This document shows positions 41,101 to 55,400 of a stretch of DNA of 64,000 bases, piece after piece. The stretch's first letter is position 1. Every line of letters begins with the position of its first letter. Under the pieces are notes generated by a model. That model was not told the DNA's origin and did no database searches. It saw only the letters and a program-made list of their open reading frames with translations. The stretch lies in the NCBI RefSeq assembly GCF_030463565.1, contig NC_134643.1, forward strand, positions 78,055,721 through 78,119,720, in the 5' to 3' direction. A program made the translations under genes and the position numbers. This DNA is from Pelecanus crispus (lineage: Eukaryota > Chordata > Aves > Pelecaniformes > Pelecanidae).

Positions 41101-42696
41101 AGTATGGAGCAGGTGGTCCCGGCAACCGGGAGCGCTGCTGAGTGTAGCCTGAGCAGTGCCTGTCATGTGGGAACTCACCTGTGACTGTGAAAATGTTTCC
41201 TCTAGCTGGAAGGAATATCATAGCTGTCTGGCCATGGCTTCTCCATACTGGTTTCAGGCCTGAAGAAGTCCTGATCAGTCCCAAGATCTGTCAGTTTCCC
41301 TCCTTCCCTCTGCAAAATCCCAGGCCAGCCCTGACTGCTGGGGTGCTGCCCTCTGAGCACAGGTCCTCTTGCTGGTCACTCACTGTAGGGTCAGTGCTAA
41401 ATGTCTCCTCCCGAGGTCCCCAGGCACATGGTCAGATCAGATTGGCTTCGTTACCTATGTACTCTGCAGGCTGCCTTTGGGGCACATGCTGTTGGGGTGT
41501 CCTAGGTGCCTTACTCAGACCTGTCTCTTCCCTGCTGAATACACGCTCATGTGCTAAATCGCTTCCCTCCATGGAAGGTCACCTCTTCAATGTTAACCTT
41601 GCCCTTCCACTGCTGGGTCCCCTCTTTCAGATACCTGGACCTTCTCTGGCTGTTTTTCCTCCTGGTTCGGTAAGTTAGGCAGTGTAGACAGCTTTGGCAG
41701 TCTAGTCCTGCCCAATTATAAGCCATGAGGGACCACAGACAAAATCAGACTTTGCAAAGAAACCCCCCAAATGCTGGTGGTATCTTTTCCCAGTGGGACC
41801 ACTGCTGCAGCGAGAACCTCCTGCAGCATCAGCACAGGACACGGGATTTGTCCCGGGGTCCATCCTTGGTTGTGCTGAGTTGGAAGAGGGCGACCAGAAC
41901 TGGGAATGCTCTCCAGCACTGAGGACAGAGTTGGCGTTTCAGTGTAGCAACAGCAAGTTAAGGTTTCTTCTCCTTAAACAAAGACATTCCTGTAAATCAT
42001 AAGCAGCTTTTGCCTGAGTAACATTAAAATAGGTTTGCAGAAGCTTTGAAATAGGCACAAAAGTGTCAGAAGTGTGGCTGAGCATCAGCATTTGTTTCAC
42101 TGATACCTAAGCCTCAGTTTAGAAAAATGGGATGCCATTTAATAGGTGTCTTGTTCATGTTATTTTCCTAAGTCTTTTTTTAGACACAATAATGCAACAC
42201 AAGGAATTAAACCCCTACTTTTTTGAAGGTTTTTAATTAGCTGACAGTACTGATTTGGGTCTTGCAGTCTGTAAGATACAGCACATCACACTACTTCATC
42301 TTGGATAGTGCTCCACTTGCTTTTTAAAGACAATTTAAATAGAGTATTAGGGGGGGGAAAAAAGAAACCAGAGCACAGAAATGGCAATTTAGTATTCTTG
42401 ACATTTCTCAGAAAGCAGCTTAAGATTATCTCCTTAAAATGGCAGATTCTGCCTGCAAGTCAAGTAGAGGAGCAGGAACTGATATTTCATTAAAATACTA
42501 TGAGAGGCCTGAATGCTTTTATGATCCTTGAGACATTTGCAGGAAACAAGAGCTTACTCTTTGGAACTGTCAAAAGTTTTAACAAAGGGGAAAAAAAAAA
42601 AAAAATCCCAAAGGCCAACTGCATGACTCAGTTCTCCACAACCTCCACTTCCAGAGATCTGGTTGTTACCACACTGAGATACCCATTCCTGGCCTT

Positions 42697-42721
42697 CCCC
42701 CCTGCCCCCCCCCCTTCCCCC
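42697..42721. repeat. C-rich tract
   Basis: Runs of 6, about 10 and 5 C separated by two-base spacers. The minus strand is G-quadruplex-capable. Confidence 0.7.
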
Positions 42722-45700
42722 TGAAGGTACCTGTGGAATTTTTATTTCAACATTGGATGTTGAAACAGAATTTAGATACGCTAGAGTGATGATTGCCCTT
42801 ATTAATTGTTAAATGTATGGCCACGTGGACTCTTCCAAAAAATAATCAAGAATTGATTAAAAATGAGGAGATCATGGCTTTCTCAAGGATCTGCCATGTG
42901 GACAATGCTTTTTAAATGCTTTTTTGTAGAATTGAGAGTTATTCTGGTATTTTCCTTTTCTCTTACCTCCCAACATCAAGTAGTTGGGCTTCTGTCAAAG
43001 ACCCTAGCTTGAAAAATGGAGCTGGAAAAGTTGGGAGATCAAAAGATAATATGCTAGGTAAGGTCTATAACAGCAGGAGTAGTTGTGTAGAGCAATTTAC
43101 TGTTCCCTTTCAGAAAGCACTGCTTTGGCACTTCTAATAAACTTGTATTTAAGGCAACAAGTTTAATATTATCCATCCATATTTTCCACTCAGATTGTAT
43201 TGCAATAAATGTTATGCTCAAAAAATGAGAAGGAAACACTTCTTTTAAATTTCTCACCTTCAGTCACTTTTTACTGTAAGGTATGTTCCAGTTGGGGGAA
43301 TTTATTGTCAATGAAATACAATATAACGGCAACACTTTTTTTTTGAGGCATTAACAGCAGTAATCTTGCACGTTGTTACATACAAGTGATCCTTGTGCTT
43401 ACGTGGATTTCCACAAGCTTCAGCAGGGCTTCCTGTTGGACTTGCAGCTTATTTACACACAGTATTTATCTTCAGCTATCAAGTACGGCTGTTTCCCTGG
43501 GTAAAGCAGTTGAAGTGTGTAGTGAATTGCCAGAGCACCCAGCTTATGCAAACTTGAGTGCATGGTTGCAGTGGCTGGTCTTAAAAGTTTGTCCTAGAGA
43601 AGTCCTTGCGTTGTAGCATTTAAGCAGTTAGAGCTTTCTTGTAGTCTAGTTTTTTGGACTTTGCTAGAAAACTGCTAATAACAGTGTTATTTCAGTAACA
43701 CGGTATTTCCAGGGTATTTCAGTACTTGCAAGACTAGCATACCAGCAGTGAGCACACTCATGTTGATTGATGCATAGTAATTAATTTGCAAAAGTAACAG
43801 AGTTTATCAACAAGACCTGGACCTCTACAAAGTAAAATATCATGGTAGTTCTGTCTTACCAGCAAAACTTTGAAGTAGATGAATCCGTCTACATAAGTGG
43901 CAGAGTTTCGTGCTGTAAGGAGGGTAGTTACTGTAGGGATTTTGTAGTGCTGCTGGAGGGGGTGGGAGCAGCGGTGGACCTTTCTGTGAGCAGTTTAGCT
44001 CACTTGTGATCTAGAGCTGCCCCCGTTTCTGTGCGGTGACTGAAGAGGCAACCTCACATAGCTGCTTAAGTGCCTCTGCTGCAGGCTGTTACTGTATAGC
44101 AGTAAATAAATTATGACCTGTCCCTGAGAAGATCTGTACTATGACAGGACCCCTGCATGAAGGTGTGTGATGATTTACATCCTGAAATAAACAATGTTTC
44201 TTTTCCTAAACAGGGCTGAAGCTGTAGGTCTACTGTACATGTAAAGAAAACATTCTTGCCAGTTTTGAATTTATTTTTCCCTTTTTATGCAGCAGGATCA
44301 TTGTAGTTGGGGCCTTGGCATCACCGGTGTCTTCTGCAAGCCCAGACAAGACTGTCTCAGTGCCTTCTTTCTGTTCAGCAGAGTAAGAGTAAGATCCTTC
44401 TCTAAGGGAGGATCCCATCCTAACTTTAACCAGAGAAACAAAATCTGCAGTGCTTCAGAACTAAATATAACCCCCCGGAAACAGTCCCTCCAGTGATGGC
44501 TCTGTAAGCACATGAAAAATAGTCAGCCCTAGCAAAGGGAAATACAGGGGCAATTGTTTTAAAAGAGTTATTTTAATAGATCTATTATATATGAAGCAAG
44601 AATCAACCTTTCAAAACTTCTTTAGTGCTTGAGAACAAATGAGACTTATCTCCGGGTAACTCCTGAGCCTCCACATATACCACAAAGGATTTGTCCCCAG
44701 ATGTTCACATGGTTGCTGAGGAAGCTGCTAGTTCATGGTGAAGATGAGAAAATACAATGATTTGGTTATTTCTGTTTATTTGGGGTGGGTGTTCATTTTT
44801 TGGGGGCTTTTAGCATGGTAATAGAGGACAACTTCTAGGACCTTCTTCTTTCAGCTGGTCCAGTGAGGTCCTTGGTTGAGGCACAAAGACCTGGTACATC
44901 TTGCCAGCCACCCCATTTCCCTTTCACTGGAAACTGACAGTGTTTTGGGAGTCCTCTTGAGTTCTCCCCCTTGCCTCTGATGAAAGCCATTGAAGATGAT
45001 CAGCTCACCCCTATTAAACTTCATAAGGTCTTTGACAGTGCCAGTGGACCTTTGTTTTTCCCATGAACAACCTCCTCCTTCCTGTGGCCTTCGTGGACTG
45101 GGCACTTCCATTGATCAGAAATTCCCTCGTGATGTAACCAAGACTGTTTCCATCCCACAGGTTAAACCTGTGTTGTTCATTGGGACCAGGATCTTCAGCC
45201 GCAGGTGGGACTGGGGCCGCATCCTGTTCCTATTTGACCTTTGATACATGAAGAATTCCTTCTTGGCCAGCTGGTATAGTGACAATCAGCATATAGTTAA
45301 TATATACCTTTCTACAAAACTGAGTCTTCCCCCCACCCCACCCAAAGGTTGGGAAAGTGTGAAACACTTTTAGTGTCTGCTTCTTTTAGCATCAGATGTC
45401 TAACTTGATTTGTATGTAAGTAGGAAAACTTTGAAGTGTTGTTGAAATACAAAGGGCAAGTACTTCAAAGAAATGTAACATTAAAAGTGTATCTGATCCC
45501 TCAAGGTTTTTGAAGTTTTATCTTGAGAATATGTATTCTGAGGAACATTTGTATGGAAATACTCAGGGTCATTAATTCATCCAAAACATTATATGAGTCT
45601 TGCCCGTCAGCATGCATTGAACTGTTCTGTATTAGTTTTGATTTCACATCGTGGCAGGTGAGCAGTCCTTCACCCATCTGTCTGTGTTGCCAATGTCTGT

Positions 45701-46472
45701 GACACAGTAAGAAGTTACCATGGTCTCTGATGAGGAAACCAAAGCACAATGCTGCTACAGTGTGAGACTTGTTCAGTACTGTTACCCATGTTCAGCAGAG
45801 ATCCCTGGATATGGCCAAATAAAATTGCAGTGTGTTAAGCTCCCAAAACTCATGTTTTGCATCAGTTGCTCTGCTGGAGAAGGGCCATGGTGGTCCTTGG
45901 GAGGCAATGGAGTGGTGAATTACAGATTTCTAATAAGTACCTTGAACTTTGGGAGAGTTCAGATGTTGGATCTGAGCTTCTTACGGTTGGGCATCCACTC
46001 CTGTAAAACATGCCCAGCTGTGCTGGATGAGGGGGTGGTTGTTTTTCCTTTTGGCAAACAAGGATTCCAACATCGAAGTTTTTAATTGCAGGAATTATAC
46101 TAGCAGTTCCCAGAGCTCAAGGGTGAGGGTGTGCATGTGCAGGAAGAGCTAATTAGATGTGTATAAATCACAGGCTGGGCAGAGCTTTAAATCCTAGATG
46201 TATTGTTCCAACCTTGCTATCTTCTGTTACACTGGGGCTTTGGAAAGTTAGAAAACCACAAAGTTCCACAAGAACCACTTTTTCCTAATACAACTGTGAA
46301 ACAGCAGTGAGGTTACTTTTGGCCTTTTTATGTTACAAAACCAACTTTTAATTAAAATAGTATTAAATGACTTTTATTGGGTTTGAAGCTTTGTTTTAAT
46401 TACATCTGTAGGTTGAGGGAAGGGAAACAGTTAAGCAGCCTGAGCTGGTTTTTTTTCTTTATTGCAGACTTT

Positions 46473-46492
46473 AAAAAAAAAAAAAAAAAAAA
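46473..46492. repeat. A(20) homopolymer
   Basis: Twenty consecutive A after ...gcagactt. No retroposon body is recognisable upstream. Confidence 0.85.
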
Positions 46493-49400
46493 GGTGATCC
46501 TGCTTCCCCCATCCACATCCCTTCTATGCCTTACTATATTACATGTCAAGTAAGGGGCTTCCTGTGTTCAAACTTTCAGGATATTCTCAGATCACATCAA
46601 ACTTCCTTCAGCAACCATGTGGTTCAGTAATATTTTTTTCTTTCTTAATGAAAACTGAGATCCTAGTGGAATTACTTCTCAGTAAGATCTTGAGTTTTGG
46701 GAGAAATCGGATATTGCAAGGTTTATGGTGTAAAACTGGCTTTCCAGCAGAGTCTGTAAACCTGACTGGCATATCAGAGTTGTAGACTGGTTTAAACACG
46801 TTGCAGATACTTAATAATGGAGAGGGGCGATTTAGTTGTTGCACAGGACAGTATTTCTACATTATTGTCGTTGTATGATTTAGCCACACCTAAGTTTGCT
46901 TCAGACTCATTGACTTGCATCATGGCACCACTGGCCTGGGCAGCATGGGATGGTGTGTGTGCTAACCCATCCACTGCTTATCCTGTTGCCTAAGAAAACT
47001 TTGCAGCCCCTTGCTTCGGTTAGATTGCTCTGGGTACCTGAACCAGGTGGTTTGTAGGTGTGTTCGCACTGTACTACTGCAAGTGGATTGTAAACTTTCT
47101 TGCACTGCTCTTAAAAGTTATCTTTTTCTCCATTTTAGTGCATTATAGCCCTGTCTACTACAGACAGCCTACTGTTAATAAGGTCAGTAATAAACCACAG
47201 TTTGTTGCTGTATCTAATGAAACAGGCATTTTGCATTGTTCTACATAATAAAAACAGAATTGTTTCACACTTACCAGATCATCTGTAGCAAGTAAACTCA
47301 GTCTCAGTAACTTTGTTATCCCACAGAAATCTAGGTGGGTTTGTAGCAGCTGCAATTCAGTCCCCAGTTGGGCATCAAACATGCATTGATGCAAGTATGT
47401 CTTAAGTTTCTGACTGCTGAGATTTTTGTTCAGCTCATGAGCTGCACCTTCCTCTGTTGTAAAACCGGCACTTTCTGCTCATCTTGCTGATGGAGCCAGG
47501 GGTTGATGGGTGGGATATTTCCCCCTCCTACATAGGCACAGAGGCTTGGCCACAGGATGGAGAGTGGCTGCTCACTTCCATCCCTAGGTCTTTCTTACTG
47601 GAGAAGAAGCAGGAAGAAGTCACCTTTTCTTCTGCCACTTCCTTTCTCCCCAGCTTCCCTCCTCTTCCTGCTGCAGAAGAAAGGGAAGACAGTAGGGCTA
47701 GGACCGGGTTTGTTTTGTGCTCTGTTCCTGCAGAGGTCACAGCTCTGGCTTGATGTTGACCTGTTGCCTCCCTCCACCTTGCTGGTGATAAACCCTCCTA
47801 CCCTTCAGTATCACCTGTACTCTATGACTATTATCTGTGTAGCCCTCCAGCTAGCCCCAGCATCATCCCCGTTCCCCTAGCACTGATACCTTTCTCTTGT
47901 GAGCTCCTCTGAGCCCCAGGCACAGCTCAGCTCCTGCTCCACTGAGTTTCCTTAGCCTTGGGTGATGCTGGAGGCCAAAGGCCAACAGAGCATGAAAATG
48001 TCTTTCTGTGAAGAACCATGAGGAGGAGTCAGTCTGACAAGAGGAGGGAGGTTGAGATGCGATGGAAAAGGCAACACCTCTACCCTGAAGAACTGGCTGT
48101 GGGCTTTCTTGAAAAAGGAGCGGGCAGGGCAGCAAGAGAGACAGTTTCTGTGTCCTAGCTGCAAATTGCCTTTGTGCTGAGAAACGAGGCTGGCCCAAAG
48201 GTAGGCAGGACACAAGGCTTGCCAGCCGAGCAAGGGTGAGTGTTAGACAGCAGTGAGCACAGCGTATGGCTCCTTAAAGTTGCACTGTGATAAGTGTTTT
48301 TTGCGGTGGGATTTGTTTGTTGTTTCTCACCAACATGGCATTCAAAGAGAAGAGAAGGACTCTTTCCTCGAGCTGAGAGCGTGCAGAAAAAGCTTTGCTT
48401 ACTCCAGCGTTACCGAAAGCCCTGGTTATGAGACTCAGGGCTGTGTTGTCTTAGGGACTGGAGGTTGTATCCTGGGAAGGGGCATGGGGGACAGAAACCG
48501 GTCAAGAGAAAGTTTGAGACAGGCAGTGCTGGGAAAAAACCATCTCTGTAAGTGCCTGGGCTTGAATGAGCAGCTGTGGAGCTGGGCAGCAAACACAGGC
48601 TGTGTGTCCCAGAGGAAGGGGAGGATGGTCCCAAGGGGGTGGAGGGGAGTATTCCGGCAGCGCTGCACTCCCTGAGCAAGAGTCATCGCCTTGTTCTGCT
48701 GTTGGGTAGTGCACTGCTCTGCAGGGTCCTCATCTGTGGCTGCTCTGGCCAGGAACAGGATAGCACACATGGCAATTGTCAAAACAAAAAGGTGACTACA
48801 TATACCTTTGCTTTCTCATTGATGAGAGCAAATGCGGATGTTTCAGGATGTGTTTTGCACATGAACTACTTGGCCCTTTTCAAAACTGAGAACTAATTCA
48901 AAATTTGAAATCTGTGTTTTGAAAGGCACGGTACCTAGATCTGATATTCCAAGAATCTCCAAGGTAGAAGGTCCATTTTTAATAGCGATTAAGGTCACAT
49001 GCTGCCTAAAGCATGTTGTCTTGATGTAGATTCTCTCAGATTCCCAAGTGTACTACCTAAACATAGCTGTTGGCAAAGCTCCAGCATGAGCTATTGGCAA
49101 ATGGCTTTAATTTAGGAGAAAAGAAAATGCAGAAGTCCACATGTTTTTGAGGTGAGCGAGACAAAGCCAGAGTTAAAATTGGCCTACAATGTCTTTTTTT
49201 TTTTTTTCTCCCCCCCACCCCCCACCCCCCCCCCTCCCCCCCTGCTATTTTTTTTCTCTTTAAAATTCAGTCCCATCCTATTACATGATGGAGGACTTTT
49301 GGGCTTTTTCATCATGTTGAATTTCACCCTGCTTAATTTTTAAATTGCTGAGAGAGATGGCAAATCATGCTGTATCAGGGGATTGTTGGTGTATCAGCAG

Positions 49401-52400
49401 TGCAGTGGCTGTACTGCCAACCACAGGTTCTCAGATAATCATGAGTCTTTAAAAAACTGAAGTATCCTCATATACAAGGCATATACTTCAGATATCACAC
49501 TCTTCTTTTACATATTCCTCCTGGAAAAATAAATCTTAAGGTAACAAAATCAGAGGCAGACAGAAGGGTAAGGATGTAATGCTGGGACTTTATATGAAAA
49601 TTTTCACCATGTAACAATTGATGCTGCAAAATTACAAAGTATTGGGTTTTCTATTGTTCTTTACAGGTAGTTGGTAGTTAAACATATGAAAATAGTGTTC
49701 AAACTAAATATATTTTATTTACTTTCTGGGCTTTTGATGGTAGGTGCCCTCTACTCTTGCTTTGTGTAGTGGTGACGCTGAAACTGTGGATCAGGAAACT
49801 CCTAGACCTGAAGGTACAAAATCCAGAGTCGAACCCTTTCAAGTTTGGAAGTTTGTGAATTTGGTCTTTGGATCCAGCCCATTAGGAGAAAGTGGCATGA
49901 GCTATGAAATTGGATCTAAACATGAGTCTGTGCTTGGGATTTGGTGGTTCTTAAGATATTTTGAGGAACTGCCTTTTGGACTCATAACCAACAGTGCCTC
50001 TTTTGTTTTGTAGCCTGTGTGGCCACAGCGTGTCAATAACATGTTGCTGGGGAATGTGAGGCATTTCCTTGCTTGCATTAGAGTGAGGAATGAATATCTC
50101 AGTTGTTTTTCTAATCAGTGGACCCAAGCAGAACAAGTAAGAAAATAACATACTGATTTCTCAGACTGTGTTAAGGTGAGTAGTTGAAGGCATGAACAGC
50201 CTAAAGTGAGGTGTATCTGTGGGCTTTTTTTGCAAGCCTCCATTTGACCTTGGATTGCTTGTGAGTAAAGAGTGAAAGTGAGCCTGAAGAGTGTTTGCAG
50301 ACAGATATTTGCATTACACGGCTGCTTTGCAGGTAAGGTACTGGTGCTCTGGCTTCCTCCCTGGCATCCAGCGATCACAGAGCTCACTTGTGCATCACAA
50401 AACAACCTAACGTGTCACCTGCTATGTTTTTTAAATTCCTTTCAATTACAACAACCAAAAAAGAGCTGCTGGAGAATAGGGTAGCAGAGATAAGCAACCA
50501 GAATGATTTCAATACTGCAGACCAAAATAAATGGTTTGTTTTGTAATTGGATGTGAATCTAAGCCATAAATGTTGATTCAGAGACTTTAGGTGTTTATAT
50601 AAGCTTTTTGCTGTGTATGCCTCTCTGTCAAAGTGTCTGAAGGGTGCTTATCCTGTCGAGGCTTAGCTTTTGCATCACGACTAACGTGTTTAACAGATTT
50701 TAAGGCAAAGTGTAGAACGCGACTATGCTAGTTGGTAATAGAAATTGTTGTGCAGTTTGAGGTAAGTTTTTCCCAGGTATAAACAATTGGAAGGACTTTT
50801 GTGCTTTATGCTCTTAAAATACTTTTAAGTCTTTTCTATGGCTTTATATCTTTTATCTCAAGACATTGCTTACGTGCTGTGGGATAGGCTTTCAGCCTCA
50901 GTGTGCTTCCATTCATTTTTATTAGTTAAAGGAAATAAATAATGTTTGTTGTATGATAAAGAAATAATGAAATTCAGGGAACAAAGAAAGGCTCCAGAGT
51001 TAGGGAACAAAGGGACATTTGTTGCTTCTTTTTTTTTTATTAGTCCTGCATATTAAGAGAACAGTATTGCTTTGATGTCATTGACTGGAGTTCAGCAAAT
51101 TCAAGAAGAAATTTAGTTTTATATATATAAGAATAAACAGACATTATCAGTTTAAGTAAGCCTTTGCCAACATTTGGGTTGTTTTTTAGTCACAATAATG
51201 TTTATCCTTTTTGCACAGTTGAGTGTTGGGCTCTTGGAGGGTGCTGAGCCTGCAGGCTGGTGGGGCCCTGAGCCTGGCCCCACTGAGCTCCCACTTCAGG
51301 GACGGGGCTCCTCGTAGCTGTCCTCCTGAAATGGAGGACTTGGACCAGCCAGAGGACATGCCTCGTCTCACCAGGCTTCCTTGCTTCGGCCTGTGTGTAA
51401 TGCCTCTTCAGCCATTGCAGGGAAGAGAGCACAGGTGCCTGCCGGGAGGAGCTGCCAGGGAGGTGTCCCCGTGCCTGGGAGGGAACTGAGCAGAGGTACC
51501 TGACTCCATGCAGCGGCCAGGGCCTCTCCTCGGGAAGGGGGGCAATGTCTGAATTACGCAGCTCAAGGCATGTTTGGGACCTCACTAATTTCCTGTCCCT
51601 GCTGCATGCTAAGTTATTTCTCCACGTTATTCCCGTTAAGATATTTCCAGCATTTCCTAATTTTACTTTTTAAATTTCATTTGTTCTTCTCTTGCAAAAC
51701 ACCAGAGCAATATATTCAACAAGGATCCATTTTCTTTTTTAGTTTCTTCTTTCAGGTCTGGAAGGTATGAAATGGAGTCTTTTTTACGTTAAAAGAAATG
51801 TTAATGACTCCTAGTGTAAATTAGCTGAATATATTCATTATTAAGTGTTAAAATGCTACTGCCTGGTGGCCCTATAGTTGAACATCTTCAAAACATCCCA
51901 TGAGAAACTGTGCCAGAGATTTAGACTAAATTAATTTGAAGCCCATTTTATTTGTGATTGAAATGTATTTTGCAAATAAGTCTCTGTGTGTTCGTGTTTC
52001 TTTTCTGGCCAGCCAGAAAAAACACAAATAGATGTGATAATGTGTCTGAAATGGCATTCATCTTCATGAAATAAAGCTTTACCTTGTAAAAATGAATTGC
52101 TAAGGATGTGTTGTTTCAGTGCTGTGAGGTGAGAGAGACGAATCCAGAAGTTGCTTCAGACTCCTCGTAGTCACCTCATACATGTAGGACCAAGAATGCA
52201 GGAACATTAATTTTGACAGCAACGTGAAATTTGGGGTCTTACTTTTGCTGTGGAACAGGTTGTCTCCCTTCACCTTCGCCGTAAAAGATGTCTGCAGTTT
52301 GTTAGCTTTCTCGTATTTTTGTGGTAGACTGCTCTGGGGTAGCAGCCTGCTCTTAGGGGTCCTTTTTTTATTCTCTACAGCTCTCAGGAGCAAGCCCTAA

Positions 52401-55400
52401 TCAAGATTTTTCATTCCTCTGTATCAAAATTTCCTGATTTAAGGAGTGTTACATAGGAATGGGAGAGCTGGGAAACTCAAATCATCCATCTTACTGCATT
52501 GTATCATAAAAATAATCTGTAGCTGATGCTTTCTTTCCAAATGCTGAGTGTTTGCAGAGCATATGCACAAAGAGGAAGGCGAGTGGGATGAAAAGGCCAG
52601 CTCCTTCCCTTCCCCAGAGAGGTTGCACACAGGGCACGGCATGTCCTTTTGGCCTTCGGACCTGCTAGCAGGCAGCTGATTCTCCTCAGCTCTGCCAACC
52701 TCTGGGTTTTAAAGCGTGATGTGGTTTTTTTTGCGGGTGGATGTCCAGAATGAGACCACCTCAAAATAAACAAAAAATAGGCTTGAAGATGGTGCCCCTA
52801 CATGCCTGTCTGTGTGTTGTTTGATCTAGGAAAGAGAGCCTCTGGGTGGGGAAACTGTAATTTCCTACATATGTAAAATGTTTAAACACTTTTTTTTTTT
52901 TTTAAAGTCTGCCATCTTAATTAAATATCTGATTTTGAAATCCATATTCAGGCAGCTTTCCTGATTGCATCCAGCAGACTGCAGTTCCCATTCACAAAGC
53001 CCCTTGTTTTTTTCTAGCTTTCCTTGGATTTATTTGCAGGACAGTGTTTTGTTTTCTCTGTAAGCCATTTGGAATACATCTTCACAAGCACTGTACCCGG
53101 AGGGTTTGTATGTCATTCAAAAATAAAAATAAAAAATCTCCACCTACTGAAAAGTGAACAGCATAGCCCTAGCAACCGGCTGGTGTGTTCAAACCAGAGG
53201 AAGGGACATTAAACAAGTAAGACCAAATGATGTCTTCTCTGTAACGGCCAGGGTTGCAGTAGAAATGCCAGCTAGTGATAAGATTAATTGTAACTGATAG
53301 TGGATATAGCTGCCTTTGTATTTTCTTTTTATTTTTTTAATGGTGGATTGTAAATACAGCCTTGATGAAGCGATGCTTGTTCTTGTCGGCATAAGCAAGG
53401 TTTTCAGCTGGAAGCTCTAAAAGGGGGATCTGCCTCTGTAAAAACACCCCCCCTCGCCCCATCTTGCACTGATTGTGCACACAGGAAGGTAAGTGTCGTC
53501 GTTTTCTTGGAAAGCAAGAGAAAACTTATTTTAAATGGTCCATCAGACAGGGCACTGTCAGCACTTTCCTCCCAGGTGTGTTCTCGATGGCATTATGCCA
53601 CGGCTGGATTTTGTGTGTCTGCCTCTCTGTCTCCTGTGTGCATCTTGGTTTCTCATTCATCTGCTGTGTCGTAGATCCATCTGTGTTAAAATGATGATTT
53701 TTCCTTCCCCCCCCCCTCCCCTTTCCGCTTTTGTGGATGAAAGGAATTTAAACTGCTTGACATCATCTGAAATATTAGCTATTCCTTATTTTCCTAAGGA
53801 GCTCCATTGCGCTTCTCCAAGATGGATTTTTGTTTGTGTTATTTGACTGCATGGTTTTCCTTAGCCACTGCCAATAAAAAATGCAAAGCCTTGAGTTTTC
53901 TCTTACGTTTTACTTCTATTAGACCAAAGCCATAAAAAGCAAAGGGTAAAGAAAGGAACGTAGATATTGGGAAAGCTCTGCTGTGTTAGTGGTCAGCTGA
54001 GGCTCCTCTCGAAGTTTGTGAAGTCAGAGGCAGTTTTGGTGCCCTTCAGTAGGCACAGGGATTAATCTGCTGGTGTTTCAGTATTGTCCTCTTTCCTATA
54101 ATCCACAAAGGGCTGCTGATTTATGACTTCTGTCTAATAATTGCATTTCTTTGACTCCCTCTGCACCTCCCCTTTCCACCCTCTTCCTCCTGCAGTTTGT
54201 TGTCTTTTCTTGTTTCATGCAGTTTAGTTCTTTGGTCTGCTGGTGTATGAGGTCTTTGATTTCCCCCCTGCCCATCCGTTCCCCATGTGCCAGTGGTAGT
54301 GTGCAAAGAATAAAAGCGATTCTATGCCCTTACCAGAGAAGGATGCCTCCAACATTATTTTTCTATTGCAGTGGTTTTACTTCCTGACTGCTAGATGTGC
54401 TGCACTATGCTGGGAAGGTGGCCAGAGCAGGATGTGCCGTTCCAGGCTAGTTTTCAATGACTGCTTTTAGGACCAAATAACCAGGGAAATGGGATTTTGT
54501 TGCGTCATCTCCAGCTGTTCGGCTTGGGAGCTTTTTGTTCTTTTTCATTTCACCTCTTCAAGTTTCTCAGCTGTAGGCTTGGTCAGGATGCTAACAGATG
54601 CTCCATGGGTGGTGGAAGGGTTGTCGGAGATCGGTGTGTTTGCGTGATCTTGCTTCACTAAATTTTGTCTTAAAATTTCTTACTGCTGCTTTCAGCAGCA
54701 CGGCTCCTTTTGCAGTAGCAGTGGAGGAGGCACTGTGCAGACTGGCATGTCTCTTTCCTTGGAGGTAGGACGAGGTAACAGTGGGGTAGATGCTGGAGGT
54801 CTCTTGGATGCTGTTTGGTACCACCCATCTGCCACTGCAGCTCTCATCAGTAGAGCTGTCTTAGGGATTTTTTACAACCATGGACAAAAACCTTGTTTAG
54901 GAAAAGCAAGGAGGGCTTTATTTGGAAACATGAGGGGTGGTTGTGCCTGGATGAAGCACAAGAATGGTGATTTTTCTGTGCCTATGAGCCACGGCTTTAT
55001 TATGCAAGTGTGACTTAGCAGTTCCTTGCCCCCAGTTAATGTCTTTCCTAGACAGAAGGTGAGAAACAAGGGGTGCACCATGAACAAACGTGATTCGGGA
55101 GCGCTCTGTTCCTTAGCTCATTTTTAGCCTGCAGTAGGCTTTTCCTAGGCAGCCTCCTCAGTACTGTATTTAATGCTTGATTGTGAGGTGCACTGAGCTT
55201 ACTGATGGCTGAGGTGGGAAGGCACCACTGGAGATCTTCAGCCCACCCTCTGCCCCAAGCAGGGATGCCCAGGGCAGGCTGTGCTACGCAGGGTCCAGTT
55301 GGGCTGCGAGTAGCTCCAAGGTCTTCAGTTACGATGCTACTGCCTTTTTTTAAGATTTGCAACACCTTAACTTGCAGGTATTTTCACTTTTTTAAAGTTC

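Larger units (their letters stand above)
33116..46472. other. Non-coding, no gene seen
   Basis: It contains the longest ORF of the window, 278 codons on the minus strand (38429-39265). Its translation is rich in Pro, Ser and Leu and matches no family I recognise. A minus-strand stretch at 44851-45111 reads somewhat protein-like but is also unrecognised. C-rich tracts are listed separately. Confidence 0.55.

Noticed and set aside
41630..41668. 39-nt micro-exon-like segment between ctctttcag and gtaagtt
   Set aside because: Both signals are good, but the size is far below usual exons and no transcript evidence or similarity supports it.
53408..53488. Splice-like pair (ttttcag ... gtaagt) enclosing 27 open codons
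   Set aside because: The donor is good but the pyrimidine tract is weak, and the interior contains a C homopolymer; no protein similarity is apparent.
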